From positions 1-7,650 of the forward strand of contig JANXRU010000308.1 in the NCBI GenBank assembly GCA_025356715.1: 7,650 nt of DNA, written 5' to 3'. The stretch is from Bacteroidota bacterium (GTDB lineage: Bacteria > Bacteroidota > Bacteroidia > B-17B0 > B-17BO). Both the position numbers and the translations under genes were made by a program. The notes under the pieces are model-generated. The model made no database searches. It had not been told where the DNA came from and was given only the letters and a program-made list of their open reading frames with translations. Below are positions 1 through 6,131 of this stretch, piece after piece; position 1 is the stretch's first letter; the number at the start of each line of letters is the position of its first letter.

Positions 1-929
1 GCTTGGCGAGGTAAAATTTGAAAACAATTTTCGATAAACTGTTTGTATTTATTACTCGTTAAACCTTTCAATATTCTGTCGCCACCATATTCGTTATCAT
101 TAAACAAGGGATGCCCTAAATGTTTCATGTGTACACGAATTTGGTGCGTTCTGCCAGTTTCTAATTTACATTCAACTACGGTTACATAACCAAATCGTTC
201 AATCACTTTATAATGTGTAATGGCGTGTTTCCCATGTTCGCTATTAGGAAAGCATGCCATCACTTTTCTGTTTTTTAAATCGCGTGCTACGTTGCAAGTA
301 ATGGTACCCGCATCTTCTTTCACATCGCCCCAAACAATAGCAATATATTTTCTATCTAAGTTTCTATCAAAAAAATCTTTTGCCAAACGCGTCATCGCTA
401 CATCTGTTTTAGCAACAATGATAATGCCTGATGTGTTTTTATCAATGCGGTGTACTAAGCCTGGTCTATCAATTGATAAATTTTCGGTAAGTTGTGTTTT
501 TGATGTTGGTAAATTTTTGAAACGATACGCTAACGCATTTACTAAAGTGCCCGAATAATGCCCATAAGCAGGGTGAACCACCATGCCGGGCTCTTTGTTA
601 ACTACACAAATATAATCGTCTTCAAACACCACGTTAATAGGGATATCTTCTGCAAGTACTTCTACATCACGTGGAGGCGTTGTCATTAAAATAGAAATCT
701 CATCAAGTGGTTTTATTTTGTAACTTGATTTTACTGGCTTTCCGTTTACTAAAATACACTCTGCATCGCAGGCTTGTTGCAGTTTGGTGCGCGTAGCATT
801 TTGTACACGTATCATTAAAAACTTATCAATGCGCATCATTACTTGACCTTTCTCAACCTTGATGTTGTGATGCTCAAATAATTCTTTTTCTTCTTCGCTT
901 CCTTCAACTTCTTCTATATCGTCTATCAT
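1..929 (-). CDS. rluD: RluA/RluD-family 23S rRNA pseudouridine synthase, 3' end cut by the window edge
   Basis: Cytosolic enzyme that isomerises uridine to pseudouridine in RNA; RluD members act on helix 69 of 23S rRNA. I read 309 codons from an ATG at 929-927 with no stop before the edge; the family is usually about 320-350 residues, so only the tail is missing. Residues about 31-80 form an S4 RNA-binding domain (RIDKFL, then ILVNGKPVKSSYKI). The catalytic domain follows from about residue 95: PGMVVHP at 114-120, GLVHRIDKNTSG at 157-168 with the catalytic Asp at 163, and ETGRTHQIRVH at 257-267. The last residues seen, FQILPRQ, match the usual C-terminal region. The N-terminal 20 residues are strongly acidic. 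The start codon overlaps the stop of the upstream gene as ATGA, suggesting translational coupling. Assignment to RluD rather than RluC or another RluA paralogue is inferred from the S4 domain and general similarity. Confidence 0.93.
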   Translation of the reverse strand, partial: MIDDIEEVEGSEEEKELFEHHNIKVEKGQVMMRIDKFLMIRVQNATRTKLQQACDAECILVNGKPVKSSYKIKPLDEISILMTTPPRDVEVLAEDIPINVVFEDDYICVVNKEPGMVVHPAYGHYSGTLVNALAYRFKNLPTSKTQLTENLSIDRPGLVHRIDKNTSGIIIVAKTDVAMTRLAKDFFDRNLDRKYIAIVWGDVKEDAGTITCNVARDLKNRKVMACFPNSEHGKHAITHYKVIERFGYVTVVECKLETGRTHQIRVHMKHLGHPLFNDNEYGGDRILKGLTSNKYKQFIENCFQILPRQ

Positions 930-1279
930 AATGCTTTTGAGTTTAATAATTTAATGGATTCTTCAGGGTATTCAACTTCAATAATCAATTTTTTATAATG
1001 TTCGTCTTGTAAATCAACAATGATGGTGTTTTGTTTATGCATCACGTCCATAAAAATAATAGCACTGTCTTCTCCAAAATAAAATGTACCTGCTTTAATT
1101 AAAAACGGTACATGGGTTCCTATTTGTTTTACTTTCCATTCATCAACTTCATACTCATTTTGATAAGCATTTAATAGATGATGATTGGGAATGTGTATTT
1201 CACTTTTTAGAGCCCACAATTTATGCAACCCTTTAATTTCAAAAATTGTTTCTGTATTGGTTTTAGTAATAGATACCAT
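926..1279 (-). CDS. Small conserved hypothetical protein, possible bacterial PH-like domain
   Basis: A 117-residue protein with no signal peptide or membrane segment, so probably cytosolic. Function unknown. It appears to be mostly beta strand with a short C-terminal helix. The central part, GTHVP at 54-58 and AGTFYFGEDSAIIFMDV at 63-79, followed by a strand IIVDLQDEHYKKLIIEVEYP (86-105) and a helix EESIKLL, recalls from memory a conserved family with the pattern 'GThxPgxxxaGtf...Fwdv...ivieL...y..lvveVedPe...i', which looks like a pleckstrin-homology-like fold. That link is inference, not a search result. The gene starts 42 bases after the secreted-protein gene ends and its TGA overlaps the ATG of the pseudouridine synthase gene (ATGA), so the two should be cotranslated. 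The ATG at 1279 is preceded by AT-rich sequence with no Shine-Dalgarno, normal for Bacteroidetes. Confidence 0.82.
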   Translation of the reverse strand: MVSITKTNTETIFEIKGLHKLWALKSEIHIPNHHLLNAYQNEYEVDEWKVKQIGTHVPFLIKAGTFYFGEDSAIIFMDVMHKQNTIIVDLQDEHYKKLIIEVEYPEESIKLLNSKAL

Positions 1280-1321
1280 AATGTTGTTTAAAATTAAAAT
1301 CAGTGAATACGTTTCGAAAAA

Positions 1322-3244
1322 TCACCTCGAAATCACTAATTTTTTTGGACTCTTATTTTTACTTTCACCAGTTAAGCAAATAAAATACACGCCGTTTGGC
1401 AATGCACTAATATCAATACTTTCGGAGTTTATAAATGGGTTACTTAAAACTTCTTCGCCAAGTGTAGAGTAAATATGTACGGTTTTGTTTTCTAAACTTA
1501 ATTCTGATAAACGTATGGTTACATTGTTTTGTGCGGGATTTGGATACACATTAAAATCATCAAACGCTTGCTCGTATTCATTAATACCTATTGGAATAGG
1601 AAGATTAACGCAACCCATCACTGGATTTATCATAATAGAACCAACAATGGAAGATTGTGTCCAGCCACTACCATTATCATAGTATAAAGCATTATGGTGA
1701 TCGGTGTTTTTGTCAAAGCCAATATTTAAAGGCTGGTTGGAAGTTTGTTGAATACCAAAATAGTAGGTGCCCGCTGTCATAGGCAAACACGTTGTTAATT
1801 TATAAGTAGGAATCATGTCATAATTCCCTTTCAAATATTTTGGGTATTGGGCGATATCTTTATAAATAACGGTTGTTCCAGGCCCGCTACCACCATCATT
1901 CCAAATAGTTATACTAAACGATGATCCAACAATTAAACTACCTTGGGTAATAGGGTCAAAATATATATTAATTCCACGTAATGTGTCTGTATTGTTGAGT
2001 GTATAGCGAACGGCCATTTTTGCGCCATAAGTATTATTGTAATAACCAACTTCAGCTGTACCGTCATCGTATGCATAATAGTGAGGAAATACTTGATATT
2101 GTACTAAGGTGTCGTTTATCTTATCAAAATCCGAGCTCGATGTTTTAATGTAATGTTTCACTTTAAATAAGGTGTCTATTAACGTAGTTGCTGGGTATAC
2201 ATAGGTTCCTGTAGATACGGCAGCCTGTGCAATGCCAGTTTGGTAACCATTGTTTTGAAATGGCAAAATATTATCAACGGCTGAGTAGTTGGTTTTCAAC
2301 GCGTTTAAATAATCATATAGTTCGTAATAATAAGTAATATTAGAAGCATTTTTATCATTATTTCGGAGTGAATTTCTAAATGAAGAAGCGTACTCTGAAG
2401 GAACATATTGAGAATAAGGAATTTTAGAGTAGTTTTTCAAAAAAGGAGATGGCATATAAGCGAAAGCGATATCATTAGAAACCGTATCGTCGTGGGTTCT
2501 TCCTCTATTTAAATACACATAATCAATATGCCAATGATCTAAACTACCACTGATAGTAGCCTTATTTCTAAATCTAAATTGAAAAATACTATCAAAATAA
2601 GCAGTGTCTTTTATTGGTTGCATCACTATTCTGAAATTAGTATCTGTAGCTGATGGATGATACCCAGCTTTGCCCCACACTTTCACCCACTTTTTTTGAT
2701 TTGGTTTATAAAAATCTAAACATAAGGAGTCGTTAGATTCAGGCCAATCGCCATTTCCCATCGCTTGGTAATAAAAACTTAGATAAACACTATCAATTGG
2801 ATTATATGAGTAACTCCCTTTTTTTTGTAGGTTAATAGGGCGGGAGGTGAGCGTATCTGCCGATTTTGAAGTTGATACCGCGGCGGTTATATCGTAAGGG
2901 TATCCGCGTTTGTTTAATCCGTCAAAAGTGGCTACGCCAAGGCTTTTCGGAGCTGTAGCAAAACCAACATTAACATATACACTGGAGTCTTTCCAGTGTT
3001 TTACGGTTGGATACGGCGAACGATAAGCATAAGAAAAATCATCAAAAAAAGGTAAAGTATCCATTGAAATAACAGATGTTGTTTTTGCTGCTAACATTTT
3101 TTTAGCGCTAATAGTAGGTAAATGTAGGTTAGCACTTAATGGCTTTAATTGCTCCTGAGCTTTACTGGAGAAATTCAAAACAATTAAAATAATCAAAGTT
3201 TGAATTCTAAATATTATATTTTTTAAGCACATATTAAACGTCAT
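1322..3244 (-). CDS. Secreted protein with C-terminal type IX secretion (Por) sorting domain
   Basis: A 640-residue exported protein. Residues 10-29 are a hydrophobic signal peptide ending SSKA, with likely signal peptidase cleavage before QEQ (Sec export to the periplasm). Residues about 67-246 begin FDDFS, include GVATFDGLN (103-111) and end with DHWHIDYVYLN (236-246); this resembles a concanavalin/MAM-like jelly-roll module (inference). A second beta-rich module starts at YAYDDGTAE (390-398) and runs to about 545. Residues 564-640 are the type A sorting domain: NVYPNP at 565-570, a STLGEEVL strand-turn, LPNGVYFICL and the ending KKLVISR. Such domains direct passage through the T9SS and attachment at the cell surface or release. 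I see no protease or glycosidase catalytic motif, so an adhesive or structural role is possible. Its ATG shares one base with the upstream stop (TAATG). An internal ATG four codons later (3232) is an alternative start that keeps the signal peptide. Confidence 0.93.
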   Translation of the reverse strand: MTFNMCLKNIIFRIQTLIILIVLNFSSKAQEQLKPLSANLHLPTISAKKMLAAKTTSVISMDTLPFFDDFSYAYRSPYPTVKHWKDSSVYVNVGFATAPKSLGVATFDGLNKRGYPYDITAAVSTSKSADTLTSRPINLQKKGSYSYNPIDSVYLSFYYQAMGNGDWPESNDSLCLDFYKPNQKKWVKVWGKAGYHPSATDTNFRIVMQPIKDTAYFDSIFQFRFRNKATISGSLDHWHIDYVYLNRGRTHDDTVSNDIAFAYMPSPFLKNYSKIPYSQYVPSEYASSFRNSLRNNDKNASNITYYYELYDYLNALKTNYSAVDNILPFQNNGYQTGIAQAAVSTGTYVYPATTLIDTLFKVKHYIKTSSSDFDKINDTLVQYQVFPHYYAYDDGTAEVGYYNNTYGAKMAVRYTLNNTDTLRGINIYFDPITQGSLIVGSSFSITIWNDGGSGPGTTVIYKDIAQYPKYLKGNYDMIPTYKLTTCLPMTAGTYYFGIQQTSNQPLNIGFDKNTDHHNALYYDNGSGWTQSSIVGSIMINPVMGCVNLPIPIGINEYEQAFDDFNVYPNPAQNNVTIRLSELSLENKTVHIYSTLGEEVLSNPFINSESIDISALPNGVYFICLTGESKNKSPKKLVISR

Positions 3245-3849
3245 TATTTTTTTTGTTCAGGCTCTTGAGTTATTGTATCTGAGGCAATTGGCGCGTAACT
3301 ACTTTCTTTTTCCCCAACCAATAAATCAATTTTACTTCCTTTTTTAATAGGTTCTCCAGCCATGATTTCCTTGCCATTATATAATTGTTTTACGACGCAC
3401 CCTTTGCAATCGGCTGCTATTTCAGTAACGGTTCCTTGTTTTAATCCATAACTTTCAATCATAAACAATGCTTGTCTAGTGCTTCTATCTACTAATTTAG
3501 GCATTGCAATTTGCGGAGGCTGTGTGCTAGTAACGTATAAATAGATGATTCTATTGTGTTTTACTTCTGAATTTGCCTCAGGCTCCTGTTTTATCACTAT
3601 ACCTGATTTTTCTTTAGGGTCGTAAATGCTATCAATAATGATATATCTAACATTTTTTCCTTCAATAAACTGGTCTAATTCAGTCATTAATTTACCTTTA
3701 AAATTTGGCACAACAGCTGTTTCGCCATGATGAGTATAAACGCCTAAAAGCTTAAATAATAGCCATAAAACAACAAATAAGCTTACAAAAGCTATTAGTA
3801 AATGTTTTAAAAACATTTTTGATCGGATAAAGCCAAAAAAATCTTTCAT
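3244..3849 (-). CDS. Single-pass membrane protein with two PASTA domains
   Basis: A 201-residue protein. A short basic cytoplasmic N-terminus (MKDFFGFIRSKMFLKH) is followed by a membrane segment at about 16-38, so the rest should lie in the periplasm. Residues about 44-108 (VVPNFKGKLMTEL..., ending IIYLYVT) and about 112-179 (PQIAMPKLVDRSTRQAL..., ending SKIDLLVG) are two PASTA repeats, the fold that in serine/threonine kinases and high-molecular-weight PBPs binds peptidoglycan fragments or helps assembly at the cell wall. No kinase or transpeptidase domain is present, so this is a stand-alone PASTA protein. Two cysteines at 148 and 151 (CKGC) sit in the second repeat and could form a disulfide. 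The tail (180-201) is polar and low in complexity. It is the first gene of the leftward operon. From memory, kinase-less PASTA proteins beside RluD-type genes are common in Bacteroidetes; here a T9SS protein and a small gene lie between them. Confidence 0.92.
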   Translation of the reverse strand: MKDFFGFIRSKMFLKHLLIAFVSLFVVLWLLFKLLGVYTHHGETAVVPNFKGKLMTELDQFIEGKNVRYIIIDSIYDPKEKSGIVIKQEPEANSEVKHNRIIYLYVTSTQPPQIAMPKLVDRSTRQALFMIESYGLKQGTVTEIAADCKGCVVKQLYNGKEIMAGEPIKKGSKIDLLVGEKESSYAPIASDTITQEPEQKK

Positions 3850-3863
3850 AAAAGTTAAGACCG

Positions 3864-3871
3864 CTAATATA
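3864..3871 (-). promoter_or_regulatory. Weak candidate -7 box for the leftward operon
   Basis: Read on the minus strand the sequence is TATATTAG, seven of eight matches to the Bacteroidetes -7 consensus TAnnTTTG. It ends 14 bases before the ATG of the PASTA gene, which would give a very short 5' leader. I found no good TTTG at the expected -33 distance, so this is a suggestion only. Confidence 0.35.
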
Positions 3872-3898
3872 CTTATATTTTGTCAGAGAATGACGATA

Positions 3899-3988
3899 TT
3901 TACAAGCTTTTATTCCATTATTCGCCTTTAAATCAAAGCTATAGAAGAATAATAGACAGGGATTCTTTGAGTAATAGCTGCTTGTAAA
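3899..3988. repeat. Imperfect inverted repeat in the divergent intergenic region
   Basis: TTTACAAGC (3899-3907) is the exact reverse complement of GCTTGTAAA (3980-3988). Inside it AGCTAT (3937-3942) pairs with ATAGCT (3974-3979), directly abutting the outer right arm. A competing pair, TCAAAG (3933-3938) with CTTTGA (3965-3970), overlaps it. The repeat lies upstream of both divergent transcription units. No coding sequence is credible here. It could be a protein binding region or a leftover structure; function is unknown. Confidence 0.4.
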
Positions 3989-4062
3989 ATCCCCGAAATA
4001 TAAAAAAGGTATAACCTTAAAAAAGATATTTTTCAAAAAAAGCAAAAAAAGTTTTGTTTTTT

Positions 4063-4093
4063 TTTGCAACAACAAAAAATGTTACTAAATTTG
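4063..4093 (+). promoter_or_regulatory. Strong Bacteroidetes-type promoter for the tRNA-tuf cluster
   Basis: TTTG at 4063-4066 and TAAATTTG at 4086-4093 match the Bacteroidetes primary sigma factor consensus (TTTG near -33, TAnnTTTG near -7) exactly, with a 19-base spacer. Transcription should begin near 4100, about 40 bases before tRNA-Thr(TGT). Both boxes are embedded in the same heptamer TTTGCAA (4063-4069 and 4090-4096). Long A and T tracts lie immediately upstream (4034-4065), which would bend the DNA and may act like an UP element, as expected of a stable-RNA promoter. No equally good promoter is visible later in the cluster. Confidence 0.85.
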
Positions 4094-4138
4094 CAATCCC
4101 AAAAATAAAGGGAAACGTTCTTTTAAAGTAAAAAATAA

Positions 4139-4211
4139 GCCGAAGTAGCTCAGCTGGTAGAGCCACTGATTTGTAATCAGTAGGTCGGGGGTTCGAGTCC
4201 CTTCTTCGGCT
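4139..4211 (+). tRNA. trnT: tRNA-Thr, anticodon TGT
   Basis: A 73-base cloverleaf. Acceptor GCCGAAG (4139-4145) pairs with CTTCGGC (4204-4210), and the discriminator base is T4211. The anticodon stem ACTGA/TCAGT encloses the loop TTTGTAA, giving anticodon TGT for ACA and other ACN codons. The T loop is TTCGAGT. The T stem has two consecutive G-T wobble pairs at its base (G49-T65, G50-T64). The 3' CCA is not encoded, so it must be added by the nucleotidyltransferase. It is the first tRNA of the cluster and equivalent in order to E. coli thrU. Confidence 0.97.
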
Positions 4212-4226
4212 CTTATTTTTAAAAAT

Positions 4227-4307
4227 GGGGATATACCAGAGTGGCCAAATGGGACAGACTGTAAATCTGTTGTTTCGACTTCGGAGGTTCGAATCCTCCT
4301 GTCCCCA
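4227..4307 (+). tRNA. trnY: tRNA-Tyr, anticodon GTA
   Basis: An 81-base class II tRNA. Acceptor GGGGATA (4227-4233) pairs with TGTCCCC (4300-4306), one pair being T-G; the discriminator is A4307. The anticodon stem ACAGA/TCTGT encloses CTGTAAA, giving GTA for UAU/UAC. The extended variable arm (TGTTTCGACTTC) can form a tiny TTCG-capped hairpin, as expected of bacterial tRNA-Tyr. The T arm is GGAGG-TTCGAAT-CCTCC. CCA is not encoded. It sits 15 bases after tRNA-Thr(TGT), equivalent in order to E. coli tyrU. Confidence 0.97.
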
Positions 4308-4351
4308 CATTGTAACGATGGATGTCGCATTGTTAAGTAAGTAAATACCAA

Positions 4352-4424
4352 GCGAAAGTAGCTCAATTGGTAGAGCTCCAGCCTTCCAAGCTGGAGGTTG
4401 CGGGTTCGAGACCCGTCTTTCGCT
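4352..4424 (+). tRNA. trnG: tRNA-Gly, anticodon TCC
   Basis: A 73-base cloverleaf. Acceptor GCGAAAG (4352-4358) pairs with CTTTCGC (4417-4423), and the discriminator is T4424. The anticodon stem CCAGC/GCTGG encloses CTTCCAA, giving TCC for GGA/GGG. The T arm is GCGGG-TTCGAGA-CCCGT. CCA is not encoded. Its last base pair and discriminator overlap a perfect 7-bp hairpin (CTCAATT, AAA, AATTGAG; 4423-4439) that could form in the precursor and affect 3' processing. Equivalent in order to E. coli glyT. Confidence 0.97.
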
Positions 4425-4516
4425 CAATTAAAAATTGAGAAGTGAAGTTGATGAATAACCGTATAAACGGACAAAAGAAAGTGAAATTAGTGCACACGGT
4501 TTTAGTTCTTTTGAAT

Positions 4517-4540
4517 GTCCCTCAAAAAACAGGGACTTTT
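4517..4540 (+). terminator. Small hairpin with short T run in the tRNA-Gly to tRNA-Thr spacer
   Basis: GTCCCT (4517-4522) pairs perfectly with AGGGAC (4531-4536) around an eight-base loop, followed by TTTT (4537-4540). This has the layout of an intrinsic terminator, but the stem is short and the T run ends after four bases, so it would be weak. It lies in the unusually long 167-base spacer (4425-4591), which holds no gene. It may be an attenuator that lowers read-through into tRNA-Thr(GGT) and tuf, or a processing site. Confidence 0.4.
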
Positions 4541-4591
4541 CGTGTATATGAAAGTAGTTCTTTAAAATAAAGCAAGCAGCAGATTTTATAA

Positions 4592-4663
<72 letters not shown>

Positions 4664-4726
4664 CAAAAAATGATAGTACTTAAACTATATATAATAAATA
4701 AAAATAACAATTAAAATAAAACAGCA

Positions 4727-5914
4727 ATGGCAAAAGAAAAATTCGACCGTTCCAAACCACACGTAAACATTGGTACAATTGGTCACGTAGATCACGGTAA
4801 AACAACATTAACAGCTGCAATTACAGTAGTATTAGCAGAAAAAGGATTGTCTGAAGTAAGAGATTTCTCTTCTATTGATAATGCTCCTGAAGAAAAAGAA
4901 CGTGGTATTACTATTAATACTTCTCACGTTGAGTATCAAACGGCTAGCCGTCACTATGCTCACGTTGATTGTCCAGGTCACGCGGATTATGTTAAAAACA
5001 TGATTACTGGTGCTGCTCAAATGGATGGTGCGATTTTAGTTGTTGCTTCTACTGATGGACCAATGCCACAAACTCGTGAGCATATCCTTTTAGCTCGTCA
5101 GGTTGGTGTACCTCGTATCGTTGTATTCATGAATAAAGTGGATATGGTTGAAGATCCTGAATTGTTAGAATTAGTTGAAATGGAAATTCGTGAATTATTA
5201 TCATTCTATAAGTTTGATGGTGATAACACGCCAATCATCCAAGGTTCTGCTTTAGGTGGTTTAAATAAAGATCCAAAATGGATGGATAAAATTATGGAAT
5301 TAATGGATGCTGTAGATACTTACATTCCATTACCTCCTCGTGAAAAAGAAAAACCATTCTTAATGCCAGTTGAAGATGTATTTACAATTACTGGTCGTGG
5401 AACTGTTGCTACAGGTCGTATCGAAACAGGTGTAATTAACTCTAATGATCCAGTAGAAATACTTGGTATGGGTGATATTAAATTAACCTCTACTGTTACA
5501 GGTGTTGAAATGTTTCGTAAGATATTAGATTACGGTGAGGCTGGAGATAACGTAGGTTTATTGTTACGTGGTATTGATAAAGCTGATATCCGTCGTGGTA
5601 TGGTTATTATTAAGCCAGGTTCTGTTAAAGCTCATAAGAAATTCAAAGCTGAGGTTTATATTTTGAAAAAAGAAGAAGGTGGACGTCACACTCCGTTCCA
5701 TAACAAATACCGTCCTCAGTTTTACTTACGTACAACTGACGTTACTGGAGAAATTACCCTAGATGCAGGACGTGAAATGGTTATGCCTGGTGATAACGTT
5801 ACGATTACTGTAGAATTACACTCTGCTGTAGCTATGGATAAAGGTTTACGTTTCGCAATGCGTGAAGGTGGCCGTACTGTAGGTGCTGGTCAAGTAACTG
5901 AAATTTTAGAGTAA
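4727..5914 (+). CDS. tuf: Translation elongation factor Tu
   Basis: A 395-residue GTPase that carries aminoacyl-tRNA to the ribosomal A site in the cytosol. The GTP-binding domain shows GHVDHGKT (19-26, P loop), RGITI (59-63, switch I), DCPGH (81-85, switch II, with the catalytic His at 85), NKVD (136-139) and SAL (174-176). Domain II begins near residue 210 ([20 protein letters not shown]) and domain III covers about 305-395. The ending [11 protein letters not shown] and the length are as expected for Bacteroidetes EF-Tu; no key residue is missing. Codon choice is clearly that of a highly expressed gene, with many CGT, GGT and GTT/GTA codons, unlike the leftward operon. The gene lies directly after four tRNA genes, the tufB arrangement, and probably shares their promoter at 4063-4093. 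The leader 4664-4726 is AT-rich with no Shine-Dalgarno. Confidence 0.99.
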   Translation: MAKEKFDRSKPHVNIGTIGHVDHGKTTLTAAITVVLAEKGLSEVRDFSSIDNAPEEKERGITINTSHVEYQTASRHYAHVDCPGHADYVKNMITGAAQMDGAILVVASTDGPMPQTREHILLARQVGVPRIVVFMNKVDMVEDPELLELVEMEIRELLSFYKFDGDNTPIIQGSALGGLNKDPKWMDKIMELMDAVDTYIPLPPREKEKPFLMPVEDVFTITGRGTVATGRIETGVINSNDPVEILGMGDIKLTSTVTGVEMFRKILDYGEAGDNVGLLLRGIDKADIRRGMVIIKPGSVKAHKKFKAEVYILKKEEGGRHTPFHNKYRPQFYLRTTDVTGEITLDAGREMVMPGDNVTITVELHSAVAMDKGLRFAMREGGRTVGAGQVTEILE

Positions 5915-5930
5915 TTATTGCTCAAATAAT

Positions 5931-5971
5931 AGCAAAATGACTTGTCGAAAGGCTTAGTCATTTTGCTGTTT
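5931..5971 (+). terminator. Long stem-loop between tuf and tRNA-Trp
   Basis: AGCAAAATGACT (5931-5942) and AGTCATTTTGCT (5956-5967) pair perfectly over 12 bp. Inside, GTC (5944-5946) and GGC (5951-5953) can pair around GAAA, giving a C(GAAA)G tetraloop. It starts 16 bases after the tuf stop. The following bases GTTTATAA form only a poor T tract, so it may be a partial terminator, a 3' stabilising structure for tuf mRNA, or a processing element before tRNA-Trp. Because no strong promoter is visible after it, some read-through into secE-nusG is likely. Confidence 0.6.
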
Positions 5972-5987
5972 ATAATAAAATGGATTT

Positions 5988-6058
5988 ACATGAGTAGTTC
6001 AAGGGTAGAATATCGGTCTCCAAAACCGCTGATGGGGGTTCGAATCCCTCCTCGTGTG
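5988..6058 (+). tRNA. trnW: tRNA-Trp, anticodon CCA
   Basis: A 71-base cloverleaf. Acceptor ACATGAG (5988-5994) pairs with CTCGTGT (6051-6057), including one T-G; the discriminator is G6058, the normal identity base for bacterial tRNA-Trp. The D stem is GTTC/GAAT. The anticodon loop CTCCAAA gives CCA for UGG. The T arm is GGGGG-TTCGAAT-CCCTC. The outermost anticodon-stem pair (27-43) is a T-C mismatch. The 3' CCA is not encoded. A tRNA-Trp directly before secE is a recurrent bacterial arrangement. Confidence 0.96.
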
Positions 6059-6097
6059 CTAACAAAATTAGATTTAAGATTAGAGTTGAAAAACTTC

Positions 6098-6125
6098 AAA
6101 CCTTAAATTTTGAAACCTTAAATTT
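6098..6125 (+). repeat. Two tandem copies of a 13-base repeat just before secE
   Basis: AAACCTTAAATTT occurs at 6098-6110 and again at 6113-6125, separated by TG, giving a 15-base period that ends seven bases before the secE start codon. Just upstream, ATTAGA is also repeated (6067-6072 and 6079-6084), and TTGAA (6086-6090) can pair with TTCAA (6095-6099). The whole tRNA-Trp to secE spacer (6059-6131) is thus built of short AT-rich repeats. Function is unknown; it may simply be slippage-prone sequence. Confidence 0.7.
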
Positions 6126-6131
6126 AAAAAT

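Noticed and set aside
1280..1321. Gap between the secreted-protein gene and the small PH-like gene, checked for a terminator or promoter
   Set aside because: No stem-loop with a T run and no convincing promoter boxes; only AT-rich sequence with a short TTTCGAAA palindrome.
220..1682. Plus-strand open frames at 220-558, 1185-1472 and 1485-1682
   Set aside because: All lie antisense to well-supported minus-strand genes with clear family motifs; their peptides show no recognisable domain.
4006..4018. Short palindrome AAGGT-ATA-ACCTT flanked by A runs, considered as a minus-strand terminator
   Set aside because: The stem is only 5 bp with a three-base loop, and there is no minus-strand gene upstream that would need termination.
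3752..4075. Minus-strand open frame of 107 codons over the divergent intergenic region
   Set aside because: Composition is that of AT-rich noncoding DNA (Phe, Lys, Leu, Tyr rich), it overlaps the start of the PASTA gene in another frame, and it runs through the promoter region.
4017..4427. Minus-strand open frames across the tRNA cluster, with peptides such as RRRDSNPRPTDYKSVALP
   Set aside because: They are antisense to tRNA-Thr, tRNA-Tyr and tRNA-Gly. Peptides of this kind are a well-known artefact of translating the complement of tRNA genes.
4832..5020. Minus-strand open frame of 62 codons inside tuf
   Set aside because: Antisense to the GTPase domain of EF-Tu, with no independent support.
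6104..6112. TAAATTTTG before secE, considered as a -7 promoter box
   Set aside because: It has one extra T relative to TAnnTTTG, arises within the direct repeat, and the nearest upstream TTG is only 15 bases away.
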